NCBI RefSeq assembly: GCF_900100335.1
Contig: NZ_FNFE01000005.1
Span: 186,001 to 250,000, forward strand
Origin: Natronorubrum texcoconense
GTDB lineage: Archaea > Halobacteriota > Halobacteria > Halobacteriales > Natrialbaceae
DNA length: 64,000 nucleotides
Reading direction: 5' to 3'
Of the stretch, positions 34,112 through 43,371 are shown one piece after another. Positions within the stretch are counted from its first letter, which is position 1. Every line of letters begins with the position of its first letter. The translations under genes and the position numbers were made by a program. Below the pieces are notes generated by a model. It ran no database searches and was not told the origin of the DNA. It saw nothing but the letters and a program-made list of their open reading frames with translations.

Positions 34112-36783
34112 CGATGCCCCTCCGAGTCCGCTGGGTCGGCTGCTGGCGCCCCTTCCGTGTGAGTGTTTTGAGCGGTGCCTCGAGTGGCTCTGGAGTCGGT
34201 AAGTAGCATATCGCGGGTATCCACGTAGCGGTAGTTCGGTTCGCCAGCGCGACCGTCGATCGGGAAGCGGTCCTCGCCGCGGCGGTAGCGGTTCAGCTCC
34301 TCGAGTTGCTCGTCGACGAAGCGCTCGAACGCGTCGAGATCTTCGACGAAGTAGCCTTCTTTGCGGTAGCCACAGAGGTGTCTGAACGCTTGCACGCAGC
34401 CGTTCCTGACGTACTTGTAGTCGCCGACGTCGTCGACGAGGCGTTCGACCAGCGCCTCACCGAACGGTGAGTCGGCCATTTCGTCTGCGTCTCGCGTTCT
34501 GGGGACGTCGTACGCGTCGAGCACCGCCAGATACGTCTCGTAGTCGGCTTTCGAGAACGTCTTGTTACAATCGTTCGCGGCATCTTCACGGAGTTCGTCG
34601 AAGACCGTTCGGGTTTGTACGAACTCGTCGAACGCGATCGGACGGTACGTTAGCGTTGTCAGGCAGTCTTCGAGCGTGGCGTCGCCAGCGACGACGTCGT
34701 CGAGCGTCTCGAGGAAGTGGAAGAACGTGAACTCGAGGGACTCGTCGGGCTGTTGGCGGCGCCAGTAAGAGAGATAGCACAACGCCTGGAAGTTCGGCTC
34801 GTCACTCGGCTCGTCGATCGATCCGTGTTTGGTTACCTGCGTCGCGGAGGTTCTGTTCCCGCTCTTGAAATCGACGAGTCGTGTCGGGGACTGTACGAGA
34901 TCGATCTTTCCCTTGAGTCGAAGGTCGTCGTCTTCGAACCACCGCTCGGTCACCGGTGAGTCGACGTCGCGGTCAAAGTACTCCGCGAAGAAGTTCTCAC
35001 CCCAGCCGCTCGACGGTGTCAGGAACGTCGTCTCGGTCGGCGCGTGTTCCTCGAGGTAGTCACAGATCGTCTCGAGGCCGATCCGATACCGCGTTCGCTG
35101 CGTCTCGAGGTCGATACGCCGATGAAACGCACGCGTTTCCTCGACCATGACGGCAGCAGCATCCTCGAGACGCCCATCGTCGACGAACTCGGGATGATTA
35201 ACGACGAACTCCGCAAAGTCGTGAAAGAGATTCCCGTCGACGAAGTAGTGTTTGTCCGGGGTGTCGACGAGCCGTCCGAAGCAGTAGTCCCGTGGCGAGT
35301 TCGCGTACGTGTTCAGACTCGACTGACTGACCGTCTCGACGCGTTCGGGATCGACGGGTGCATCCAGCGGCTCTCGATCGAATCCATCGCCGGTCGATCG
35401 ATCACTCCGCGAGTGGTGAATCGATTCGAGATCACTGAACCGTTCGAACTCGGTCTCGAGCAGTTCGTCGAAATACAGACACGGCGTGACGGCTGTGCCA
35501 CCAGCCGCATCTTGCACAAGATACTGCTGTTCGACGCCGCTCTGGAGAAGCGACTGAAAGCCGTCGACGTTTCGCTCGTACTCCTCGTTGCGGTCGACCC
35601 ACGGCCGATTCGGGGAATCGTGGGTCCAGTCTTCGTCGAGCCCCAGATAGCAGACGACCGGCCGATCGACGAACGAGGCCGATTTCGCGTCCGCTAGCAG
35701 GACGCCTTCGTTGTCCCGGTCGATCGGTACCTCGTAGGTCTCGAGGTAGAACGCGAGTCGATCGATCGCATCCGTCGTGATCGGCTCCTCGAGTACCCCG
35801 AGTCGCGCGAGTTCCTCGCGGAACGTCTCGAGCGTTCGTCCGGCACGATCCTCATACGCGTTCAACGTCGCTTCGAAGGTAAGCGCATCCGCTCGACCGA
35901 TGAATTCACGGAGCCAGCCGATTTCGGAGTCGTCGACGTCGGTGAGTCGTTTGCCGTCGTGCTCGATCGGTACCGTTGCACCGAGACACGAAAGGAGCGG
36001 TTTCACGGAGTGAACGCGGGTATCGGAGCCAGCCGTCGTACAGCGAAGCAGTTGGACGAATGCGCGGTGATCGCGGTCGTCCATGAAGCCAGGGCCGCCG
36101 TAGTACGGAATCGCTGCCGTCTCGAGCGCCGACTCGATGAGCGGGGAATACTCGCTGCTCGAGTCGAGCACGATGGCGATCTCGTCGGCGTTATCCTGCG
36201 TGACGGTGTCGAGAATCGCGTCCACGATGGCTGCTGGTGACTCGAAGATTCGAAACGCCGGGAGATCGAACGCGTCCGCAGTGAACCGGTCGATCGAATC
36301 GTACTCATCGGGGAGGATCGACCGCTCGAGGTTCGTTAATTGGGACTCGCCGACGACTGCGACTGACTCGCCCGAATCGACATCGATCTCGTAGTCTGCG
36401 AGCAGTCGTGAAGACGTCTGTAGCGAACTGACGATGTCGACGACGGTTCTGGTTGCCGGCGTGTCGAACGCGCCGTACTCGAAGATTGCGTCGGCACGTC
36501 CCCGGTACTCCCAACACTGGAGCACGTTGCCGACGGTGTAGGCGATTTCCTTCCAGCTGAGATCAGTCTCGTCGATTACCTCGAGGAACGCGGTCCGGTC
36601 CTCCGCGGTCTCTCGACGGCGCGTCGCAAGTCGCCGGGGTGTGATCGCGAACGGGCCAAAATGGGGTCGCTCGAGGCGTCGATTGAGGGCGTCTGCCAGC
36701 GGTGAGTCGGGAACGATCACGAGATCGTAGTTGGCAACCTCGTGATACAGCCGATCGATCGGTTTCGACTGCTTGAGTGACAC
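34108..36783 (-). CDS. AddB-like protein with C-terminal PD-(D/E)XK nuclease
   Basis: The 891-residue protein pairs with the AddA-like helicase. The C-terminal third has a RecB-type nuclease: LRLKGKIDLVQSPTRLVDFK is the D...DxK core, followed by NFQALCYLSYWRR (QxxxY). Upstream, VETVSQSSLNTYANSPRDYC resembles the start of AddB nuclease domains and their Fe-S cysteine context. The N-terminal half aligns only loosely with an inactivated helicase: I see no Walker A motif, although YDLVIVPDSPLADALNRRL occupies that place. It is the first gene of the pair and is probably involved in end resection and recombination. Confidence 0.78.
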   Translation of the reverse strand: MSLKQSKPIDRLYHEVANYDLVIVPDSPLADALNRRLERPHFGPFAITPRRLATRRRETAEDRTAFLEVIDETDLSWKEIAYTVGNVLQCWEYRGRADAIFEYGAFDTPATRTVVDIVSSLQTSSRLLADYEIDVDSGESVAVVGESQLTNLERSILPDEYDSIDRFTADAFDLPAFRIFESPAAIVDAILDTVTQDNADEIAIVLDSSSEYSPLIESALETAAIPYYGGPGFMDDRDHRAFVQLLRCTTAGSDTRVHSVKPLLSCLGATVPIEHDGKRLTDVDDSEIGWLREFIGRADALTFEATLNAYEDRAGRTLETFREELARLGVLEEPITTDAIDRLAFYLETYEVPIDRDNEGVLLADAKSASFVDRPVVCYLGLDEDWTHDSPNRPWVDRNEEYERNVDGFQSLLQSGVEQQYLVQDAAGGTAVTPCLYFDELLETEFERFSDLESIHHSRSDRSTGDGFDREPLDAPVDPERVETVSQSSLNTYANSPRDYCFGRLVDTPDKHYFVDGNLFHDFAEFVVNHPEFVDDGRLEDAAAVMVEETRAFHRRIDLETQRTRYRIGLETICDYLEEHAPTETTFLTPSSGWGENFFAEYFDRDVDSPVTERWFEDDDLRLKGKIDLVQSPTRLVDFKSGNRTSATQVTKHGSIDEPSDEPNFQALCYLSYWRRQQPDESLEFTFFHFLETLDDVVAGDATLEDCLTTLTYRPIAFDEFVQTRTVFDELREDAANDCNKTFSKADYETYLAVLDAYDVPRTRDADEMADSPFGEALVERLVDDVGDYKYVRNGCVQAFRHLCGYRKEGYFVEDLDAFERFVDEQLEELNRYRRGEDRFPIDGRAGEPNYRYVDTRDMLLTDSRATRGTAQNTHTEGAPAADPADSEGHR

Positions 36784-36871
36784 GATGCATAGCGTGTTGG
36801 ATTACCGGACAATAAATCTGTATGTCGGTCGGAGTGAGATTCCTCAGAATCTAATCCCGAGGCACTCGGCC

Positions 36872-37026
36872 TGCTGTAACTGCGGTGATCACTCTAACGA
36901 GAATCCTGCCTACACGTCTCAGACGTGCCACGAATGCGGACACATCGGGAAGCGAAGTACGTAAGCAGAGCTCTGGTGTACAAATGAAGCTCTTGTGCTG
37001 CACTATACCTCTGTATTCAGCAGGTA
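36872..37026 (+). pseudogene. C-terminal relic of a TnpB (IS200/IS605-type) gene
   Basis: One frame reads NENPAYTSQTCHECGHIGKRST, stop, AELWCTNEALVLHYTSVFSR. It matches the TnpB zinc-ribbon end, with both CxxC halves (NPAYTS..C..CGHIGKR, then AEFxCTN). A TAA interrupts it and everything upstream is lost. The rest of the 384-base gap (36784-37167) has no gene apart from the promoter region of the permease. Confidence 0.7.
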
Positions 37027-37124
37027 GGCCTTGTCAGGTACGAAGGGGTTCAACAGAGCCTACAAATCATTCGTCTCGAGACAGATCCCCTTGCGCTATC
37101 AAGCCTAACCGATTTGATACTAGA

Positions 37125-37148
37125 CTTCCGATTATTATTGATCGGAAG
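37125..37148. promoter_or_regulatory. Inverted repeat around the permease TATA region
   Basis: CTTCCGAT-TATTATTG-ATCGGAAG has perfect 8-bp arms around an AT-rich core. The core is about 30 bases before the ATG at 37168, where the TATA box belongs, so the arms are a candidate operator. Confidence 0.5.
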
Positions 37149-37167
37149 GTCATTCAAAAATTAAATC

Positions 37168-38586
37168 ATGGCTGAAACTACACACAGCGGGCTCACAAAG
37201 ACATTGTCGTCGAAGGAAGTGTTGATCCTCTCGTTCGGTGCAATGATCGGGTGGGGGTGGATCATCTTAACAGGAGAGTGGATCAGTGAAGGTGGACCGT
37301 TAGGAGCGATATCCGCTTTTGTGTTGGGTGGAATCGTCGTTGGGTTCGTCGCAATCATCTACAGCGAACTCGCTTCATCGATGCCCCTAGTCGGTGGTGA
37401 ACACGTCTATAGTCTCCGAGCGTTAGGACCGATCGGTTCATTCATTTGTACCTGGGCGATTATCTTTGGATACGTCACCGTCGCTGCCTTCGAAGCGGTC
37501 GCCCTGCCGTCTGCCATGGCGTTCATTATTCCCGGGTTTAACGTCATGCCGCTATGGTCTGTGGCCGGAGAACCAGTATATGGGTCGTGGATTTTGGTTG
37601 GTGTCGCCGGAACTCTCTTTGTGACAGTTTTGAATTATATCGGCATTCGGCCAGCCGCACAGTTTCAGATAATCATGACAGTGATTATCGCGTTCGCCGG
37701 GGTCGTATTGATTGCTGGTGCAGTGATCGGTGGCCAGCCATCTCCAGATCCCTCCTTTGGGGCTGGCACCGCCGGTATCTTCGCCGTAATGTTGATGGTA
37801 CCCTTCATGTTCGTGGGGTTCGACGTGATACCGCAATCGGCAGAAGAGGCCAACGTTCCTCCTCGGACGTTGGGGCTCTTGATTATCGTTTCAGTTGTGA
37901 TGGCCGCACTATTCTACATGGCCGTGATCTGGGGGGCAAGTCGAGCACTTCCTGCGAGCACACTTGTCGACAGTCCGCTTCCAGCTGCCGCAGCCATGGC
38001 TGAATTATTCGATTCGCAACTGATGGGGCAACTGATGGCTCTCGCCGGAATCGCCGGAATTCTCACGAGTTGGAACGCGTTTATCATCGGTGGAAGCCGA
38101 GCGTTGTTCGCCCTTTCAGAATCTGGAATGATTCCCGCATCACTATCGAAAGTCCATCCCGAGTACAACACCCCAAGTAACGCGATTCTTCTCATTGGGG
38201 GTCTTTCCGTGCTCGCACCACTCTTCGGGGAACAGATGTTGACGTGGATCGTGAACGCAGGAGGGCTAGGTATCGTCACCGCCTGGTTCTTCGTCGTCGT
38301 GTCGTTCCTTGTCCTTCGCTATCGAGAACCCGAGATGGACCGCCCGTACAAGGTTCCGGCAGGATACCTCGTTGGGGCACTCGGGTTCGTTATGACCGCA
38401 ATCTTCGTGTCACTCTACTTACCCGGCGGAGGGTCGGCACTGCTCTGGCCATACGAGTGGCTGATCGTTCTTTTGTGGTGTATCCTCGGCGTCGTATTGT
38501 TCGTCGTCTCGGGAGCAGATACCACGGCATCGGCGGAGGACCTCGCCGGAAAGCTCGAGTCGTTGGAGAAAGACGATGACGTGTAA
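37168..38586 (+). CDS. APC family amino acid permease
   Basis: The 472-residue protein has about twelve helices with the APC-family start KEVLILSFGAMIGWGWIIL, a conserved Gly-rich first helix, then ELASSMPLVGGEHVYSLRAL on helix 2-3 and FMFVGFDVIPQSAEEANVP in the middle. Members exchange or import amino acids, amines or related compounds with protons or sodium. The short acidic tail is cytoplasmic. It is monocistronic, with a hairpin after the stop codon. The specific substrate is unknown. Confidence 0.85.
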   Translation: MAETTHSGLTKTLSSKEVLILSFGAMIGWGWIILTGEWISEGGPLGAISAFVLGGIVVGFVAIIYSELASSMPLVGGEHVYSLRALGPIGSFICTWAIIFGYVTVAAFEAVALPSAMAFIIPGFNVMPLWSVAGEPVYGSWILVGVAGTLFVTVLNYIGIRPAAQFQIIMTVIIAFAGVVLIAGAVIGGQPSPDPSFGAGTAGIFAVMLMVPFMFVGFDVIPQSAEEANVPPRTLGLLIIVSVVMAALFYMAVIWGASRALPASTLVDSPLPAAAAMAELFDSQLMGQLMALAGIAGILTSWNAFIIGGSRALFALSESGMIPASLSKVHPEYNTPSNAILLIGGLSVLAPLFGEQMLTWIVNAGGLGIVTAWFFVVVSFLVLRYREPEMDRPYKVPAGYLVGALGFVMTAIFVSLYLPGGGSALLWPYEWLIVLLWCILGVVLFVVSGADTTASAEDLAGKLESLEKDDDV

Positions 38587-38587
38587 C

Positions 38588-38617
38588 CTCCGTCTCGGCG
38601 TAAACGGAGAGGTGTTT
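38588..38617 (+). terminator. Putative terminator of the permease gene
   Basis: CTCCGT (38588-38593) pairs with ACGGAG (38604-38609), and GGTGTTTTG follows. It lies just after the stop codon. Confidence 0.4.
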
Positions 38618-38661
38618 TGCTCTCTCGAACTACCACAGGTAAGTGCAGATGATATTTGAGA

Positions 38662-39119
38662 TAGGCATAGTAGCTACAATAGGCATAGTAGTTACAATAG
38701 GGAGAATAGTCGCAATAGCACCATAGTAAATTTGTATGGCACTAGAACTCTGACCAGCATCGTCCGAATAGGCACAGTAGGAACAATAGGTGAAACAGAT
38801 CCGAGAGCGAAAGCCGGATTTACAGCCTGGAAAGGAACAATAGGTACCACAGGTTAAATAGATCAGACAGGTGCATTTCACTAAATAGGCTAAATAGATG
38901 AACTGGGTTGAATAGCTCCAACACCCTCAATAGCCATCAAACCAGTCAACAGTGGCCCACCAAAAGCAGGGCAGATAGGCAGAGCAGGGATGATCGGTTA
39001 GGCAGACACAATAGGTGCCACAGCCAAAATAGGTACAATAGGCACAATAGACACACAACCTATTGTAACTACCCCACCTATTAAACCCTCAGTAGGTAAA
39101 ACTAAGAAGATAGAATTAG
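38662..39119 (+). repeat. Array of about 51 degenerate 9-bp units upstream of parA
   Basis: From 38662 to 39119 the DNA can be cut into 9-mers of consensus (T/C)AGG(C/T)ACAA. TAG starts units at 38662, 38671, 38680, 38689, 38698, 38707, 38716 and, after one 8-base step, at 38724 and many later positions in the same register (for example 38769, 38778, 38787, 38841, 38886, 38913, 38931, 38976, 39012, 39030, 39039, 39048, 39093, 39111). By my count 32 of 51 units begin TAG or CAG. Units near 39057-39083 are inverted (CCTATTG). No frame is open throughout. The position before parA suggests a partition site. Confidence 0.75.
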
Positions 39120-39198
39120 ATGAGGTCAGTAATGGCTGAAATAGAAGGTGTCAGAACAATAGGCACCTATCGTACCGTACAAACGGGTGATCCTCTCA

Positions 39199-40089
39199 AT
39201 GCAAACGACAACAACTGAACCACGCGCCGTGAGCGTGGTCATCCTGAAAGGTGGTGTCGGCAAATCAACGACCTCGATGAACCTCGCGCGCCAGCTCGCC
39301 GAGCACGGCAAGACCCTCTACGCCGATCTCGACCCGAACGGCCACGCGACGAACGGGCTCGGCTTCGGGGACGCTTACCAGGGAGAGATCAATCTCGGCG
39401 ACGTCATCCTCGAGGGCGACGCGACGCCCCAGGATCTCATTCGGTCGACTGAACACGGATTCGATCTACTTCCGTCCTCGGATACACTCGAGGACGTCGA
39501 AAAGGATCTCGCGGGCGCGATGCAGGGATCGGCCCGGATCAAATCGAAGATCGTCGACCCACTGCTCGGGACCGAGTACGAGTACGTGGTCTTCGACTGC
39601 CCGGCGTACCCGGGGATGCTCAACAACAACGCGCTCGTTGCGACGGGGAACGTCGTCATCCCGATCGAACCGGGCTCGAGTGCGATCGGCGGCTACAAGC
39701 GAACCATGGAGCGGCTGATCGAGCCGGCCCGGGAGTACATCGACGTCGACGTCCTCGCGGTCGTACCGAACAAGCTCTCCGATCGAATCGATCAACAGAC
39801 CGAGGACCGGGAGCTGCTCGAGAACCTGAACAAGGCCACCTACGAAGTGAACCCCGGACAACCGCTGCAAGAAGCAGTACCCAACTTCGCTCGAATCACG
39901 GCCGACGAGTTCGACGCGATCGACGCCGGCGAGATGACGCCACCGAAACCAGGAATTCGCCACCGCTCTGCGCTCTCACGGTCGCTCCAGCACAATCAGC
40001 CGTTGCAGGATTACGATCCGGAGAACGATCAGATCGCATACTACGAGGAACTCGCCGAGATCGTCGCAGCTGGAGGGATCGAGCGATGA
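39199..40089 (+). CDS. ParA-family partition ATPase
   Basis: The 296-residue ATPase has a deviant Walker A motif, K17-G-G-V-G-K-S-T, preceded by AVSVVIL, then LYADLDPNGHATNGLGFG (Walker A' region) and YVVFDCPAYPGML (Walker B). Such ATPases segregate plasmids, chromosomes or large cargoes. A GTG at 39187 is an alternative leaderless start. A repeat unit (CAATAGGCACCTATCG, 39157-39172) lies in its promoter, which would allow autoregulation by a repeat-binding partner. The downstream gene overlaps by four bases (ATGA). Confidence 0.87.
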   Translation: MQTTTTEPRAVSVVILKGGVGKSTTSMNLARQLAEHGKTLYADLDPNGHATNGLGFGDAYQGEINLGDVILEGDATPQDLIRSTEHGFDLLPSSDTLEDVEKDLAGAMQGSARIKSKIVDPLLGTEYEYVVFDCPAYPGMLNNNALVATGNVVIPIEPGSSAIGGYKRTMERLIEPAREYIDVDVLAVVPNKLSDRIDQQTEDRELLENLNKATYEVNPGQPLQEAVPNFARITADEFDAIDAGEMTPPKPGIRHRSALSRSLQHNQPLQDYDPENDQIAYYEELAEIVAAGGIER

Positions 40090-40553
40090 GCAATCCGTTC
40101 GACGACCTTAAATCGGATGACGAGGAGCCGGCAGAGTCGGAAGAGGAGACCCAGTCCGAACCGGAATCGAAGCCGGTGTCAGAACAGCCTGTCGACGAAC
40201 CGTCGACGGCAGAGTCGACTACCGGGAGTACGGACGGCGGGTCGAGCACGGATCAGACGGGAGATCGAGAGGAATCCGAAAACGAATCCGAGACACCGCT
40301 CACGCCCGCAGAAATTGGGCCAGCGTTCGAGTACAGCGAAGTACAGCAGAAACCGTTCTACGCGCGCACCGAGACGGTAAACGAGTTCGAAAATCAGATC
40401 CGAACGACCATCGTCCCGACGCTCGCCGAAGCGGAGATTCTCGACGAGGAAACTCGAGAAATACACGACGCAGTGCTTCGGCTCGCGAACGAGAACCCGG
40501 AACGGATCGCCGAACTCGTACTCGAGGAACGGCGACAGGCGGGAAATCAGTAG
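40086..40553 (+). CDS. Small acidic partner of ParA, possible centromere-binding protein
   Basis: The 155-residue protein is coupled to parA (ATGA overlap). Residues 1-70 are a disordered Glu/Ser/Thr-rich tail. Residues 75-155 are helical and look conserved (LTPAEIGPAFEYSEVQQKPF, then ENQIRTTIVPTLAEAEILD and NPERIAELVLEERRQ). I recognise no ParB, RHH or HTH domain. By position it is the likely adaptor between ParA and DNA, as in other two-gene partition operons where the second protein binds short iterons. That role is inference. Confidence 0.65.
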   Translation: MSNPFDDLKSDDEEPAESEEETQSEPESKPVSEQPVDEPSTAESTTGSTDGGSSTDQTGDREESENESETPLTPAEIGPAFEYSEVQQKPFYARTETVNEFENQIRTTIVPTLAEAEILDEETREIHDAVLRLANENPERIAELVLEERRQAGNQ

Positions 40554-40702
40554 ACCGAGACGTCAGCTATTCGTACCGACTGGACGCAACGCGACCGCTA
40601 CTATCCGATTTCGACTTGTTGACTCCTCCCGCGATGACAGGTAAATTGACAGAGAGCGCTCACAGCGTTTAACCTTCTCTGGCAATTCTGTATGAATGAC
40701 TG

Positions 40703-41668
40703 ATGGAACGCCTAACTCGCCAAGACGAGCGCGATGAACAGACGGCCGAGGAGACAACTGAGCAAGAAGGCGTTCAGACCTGTCCCGAGTGTAACTCGAG
40801 TTCGCTCGTCAGAAGCGCCGACGAGAGCGAAGTGAGCTGTGAAGACTGTGGGTTGATCCTCGAGGAAGAGACCATCGATCGCGGGCCGGAGTGGCGGGCG
40901 TTCGACCAGTCGGAACGAGACAGCAAGTCTCGCGTGGGAGCCCCGACGACCCAGACGATGCACGACAAAGGGTTGACCACGACGATCGACTGGAAGAACA
41001 AAGACGCCTACGGCCGGTCGCTCTCCTCGGACAAACGGAGCCAGATGAATCGGCTGCGGAAGTGGCAAGAACGAATTCGAACGAAAGACGCCGGCGAGCG
41101 GAACCTGCAGTTCGCGCTCTCCGAAACCGATCGGATGGCGTCCGCGCTGGGCGTGCCGCGATCGGTCCGGGAGGTCGCGAGCGTCCTCTACCGACGCGCG
41201 CTCGACGAGGACCTCATTCGCGGCCGTTCGATCGAGGGTGTCGCCACGAGTACCCTGTACGCCGCGTGCCGGATGGAAGGGATCCCGCGGTCGCTGGACG
41301 AAGTGGCCGCAGTCTCGCGGGTCGAACGGATGGAGATCGGGCGCACGTATCGGTACATCTCGCAGGAACTCAGTCTCGAGATGGAGCCGGTCGATCCAAA
41401 AAAGTACGTCCCTCGCTTCTGTTCCGAGCTGAATCTCTCCGAGGAGGTCCAAGCGAAAGCCAACGAGATCATCGATACCACGGCCGAAAAAGGGATGCTC
41501 TCCGGCAAGTCGCCGACCGGCTACGCCGCGGCGGCGATCTACGCGAGTGCGCTCCTGTGCAACGAAAAGAAGACTCAGCGAGAGGTTGCCGACGTCGCAC
41601 AGGTGACGGAGGTCACCATCCGAAACCGGTACCAGGAACAGATCTCCGCGATGGGGCTTCACAACTAG
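40703..41668 (+). CDS. tfb: Transcription initiation factor IIB
   Basis: The 321-residue TFB has the N-terminal zinc ribbon (CPEC...CEDCG), the B-reader/linker with EWRAFD and RVGAPTT, and two cyclin-fold repeats: first from about residue 120 with [20 protein letters not shown], second from about 215 with [14 protein letters not shown] and [20 protein letters not shown]. It recruits RNA polymerase to TBP-bound TATA boxes. Haloarchaea carry several TFBs. This one stands beside a partition operon and may be replicon-encoded. A TATA-like GTTTAACC lies at 40667-40674. Confidence 0.93.
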   Translation: MERLTRQDERDEQTAEETTEQEGVQTCPECNSSSLVRSADESEVSCEDCGLILEEETIDRGPEWRAFDQSERDSKSRVGAPTTQTMHDKGLTTTIDWKNKDAYGRSLSSDKRSQMNRLRKWQERIRTKDAGERNLQFALSETDRMASALGVPRSVREVASVLYRRALDEDLIRGRSIEGVATSTLYAACRMEGIPRSLDEVAAVSRVERMEIGRTYRYISQELSLEMEPVDPKKYVPRFCSELNLSEEVQAKANEIIDTTAEKGMLSGKSPTGYAAAAIYASALLCNEKKTQREVADVAQVTEVTIRNRYQEQISAMGLHN

Positions 41669-42417
41669 CCTTCGCGTAGTGGCGCCGACTCGCATCGCTG
41701 AGCACCATCTCGTTTGACGGGCTTCAGTACGTCCAGCGGACTGAACCTACCGATCGTATTGGAGAACGGACTCACATCCGCGTTCTTTCGATTGAATTGT
41801 CGAGCACTCAGTTACCTGAGACGACGCAGCGCACGGCTCAAAAAATAGAAGCATCTCGACAGTACACCAAAATAGTATGAATACAGAGAAGTTTTGTGTT
41901 TTGAGTTTAGGCAAACATATCTAGTAACGCTCTCCGACTCGTGTCCTTCGGCGAAAAGACTCGAGAACAGGTAATTACCGACCGGGGAGGATCACGTCAC
42001 TTTTCGAAGCTGAAGAGTCGTTAGGGTGCCCATTTCCGAGGATTCACACAAAGAAGTTACCGTAAACAACCCCTGCCCTGCGGAAGTAAACATTTGAAGG
42101 TTTTATTGCTGGTTTCGACAGTATGGAAACAGAAATGTGCAGTTATGGTTGATCATACTAGTCCCTGTGCCATCAATACAACATAATATTCGAATAGTTT
42201 CTGGCTGGACTAGATTTGCTGCGAGAGTTCCAGCCATTGACTGTTCGCAGGAGGTTCTCGAAGTAGTATCATTTTAGAATATAGTTTTTCTACCAGGTAT
42301 ATTTCCGGTGTCAAGGAGACTGTTCACCATCAGCAGTCACATTTCTGGTCGGTCGACATATTTACCGTAACTGAGTCAGTACCGGAGTGAGGGTAGAAGC
42401 CGAGTGAATAGGGAAAC
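41669..42417. other. 750-base AT-richer gap, no gene seen
   Basis: No frame here resembles a protein. The stretch is clearly lower in GC than the neighbours. It contains a small inverted repeat TTCTACC-A-GGTATAT at 42288-42302 and a TTTACC half-site at 42360-42365. No tRNA or hairpin-rich RNA was recognised. Confidence 0.45.
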
Positions 42418-43206
42418 TCACAGTTCGGCATCCCCGGTCTGAAGATTGATTTCGATCATGTTTGCTGCCTGCACCATCTGTTCAGGGTATTCTCGCTCGA
42501 ACGAGTCGCCCTTCAGTCGACTCGCCGGGCCGACGAGGCTGACAGCTCCAACCACACCGTCGTCGACATCCAGAACAGGCGTACCGATCGCACGGATTCC
42601 GTTCATCTCTTCCTCACGGTTCAGCGCGAATCCCTGTTCTCTGATGACGGCTAGTTCGCTTCGCAACTCGTCCGGATCCGTAATCGTATTCTGCGTAAAC
42701 TGGACGAGTTCCTGGTTCTCAAGGATCGTCTCGAGACGTTCTTCGGGTAAGTGAGCGAGGATCGCTTTTCCACCGGCGGTACAGTGGAGATACTTCGTCG
42801 CTTCCGCCCGCTTCTGGATGTGGAAGGACCGACCGATCGCGTTTTCACCGAAGCGTTCATGCAGGACGAACAGTTTGCCGTCGTGCTCGAGGAGCAGGCT
42901 CGCGATCTCGTCCGTTTCGTAGGCGAGCGTATCAGCCACTCCTTTCCCGGCCCGTAGCATCCCACTGTTGTTTCGAATATGGGCACCGTACAGCAAAAAG
43001 TCGGGGCCAAGTCGATAGGCGGTCTCGTCCTGTCGAACCATATTCTGCTGTTTGAGCGTCGTCAAATGATTGTGCACACCGCCGGGAGTGAGTCCAACAC
43101 GGTCGGCCAGTTCCGTGACCGTCAGGCCGCCGGACACTCTGAGTTCGTCGAGGATCGCACAGGTGTGCTCGACGGCTTTGATCGTTTTCGGAGAGGTGTC
43201 GCCCAT
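42418..43206 (-). CDS. IclR family transcriptional regulator
   Basis: The product has 262 residues from the ATG at 43206 (MGDTSPKTIKAVEHTCAILD); a longer frame to 43302 adds no conserved residues. The N-terminal winged helix reads LTVTELADRVGLTPGGVHNHLTTL. The C-terminal IclR ligand domain shows YLHCTAGGKAILAHLP and GFALNREEEMNGIRAIGTPV, then VVGAVSLVGPASRL. It lies beside three CoA transferase genes and a TRAP transporter, its probable targets. A weak palindrome at 43238 near its own start suggests autoregulation. Confidence 0.9.
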   Translation of the reverse strand: MGDTSPKTIKAVEHTCAILDELRVSGGLTVTELADRVGLTPGGVHNHLTTLKQQNMVRQDETAYRLGPDFLLYGAHIRNNSGMLRAGKGVADTLAYETDEIASLLLEHDGKLFVLHERFGENAIGRSFHIQKRAEATKYLHCTAGGKAILAHLPEERLETILENQELVQFTQNTITDPDELRSELAVIREQGFALNREEEMNGIRAIGTPVLDVDDGVVGAVSLVGPASRLKGDSFEREYPEQMVQAANMIEINLQTGDAEL

Positions 43207-43237
43207 GAAGAGACGAAAGGACTGCGTCCACCATATA

Positions 43238-43252
43238 TTTTCGTGTGGTAAA
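43238..43252. promoter_or_regulatory. Weak IclR-type site upstream of the iclR gene
   Basis: TTTTCGT-G-TGGTAAA: one arm fits the TTTACCA/TGGTAAA half-site seen in the TRAP upstream region, the other fits 4 of 7. It ends 32 bases before the iclR start. Confidence 0.35.
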
Positions 43253-43371
43253 AACAGACCGCTCCAAGAGAGAATAGAACGCTGTTTCGTCAATTTCGAC
43301 ATCGTCGGCGGTCAGTCGACGTAATTCACACCTCGGGAGAGTCGTAGTCGGCCAGTCCACGGTTGGGTGTT

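Noticed and set aside
38630-38881. An 83-codon minus-strand frame across the nonamer array
   Set aside because: Its three-residue periodicity simply mirrors the 9-bp DNA repeat; no start signal or family was seen.
38662-39119. CRISPR-like or direct-repeat array
   Set aside because: Units are contiguous 9-mers without spacers, so it is not a CRISPR array.
42288-42302. TTCTACC-A-GGTATAT as a further operator
   Set aside because: Spacing between the ACC and GGT parts differs from both operator classes, and no gene start is near.
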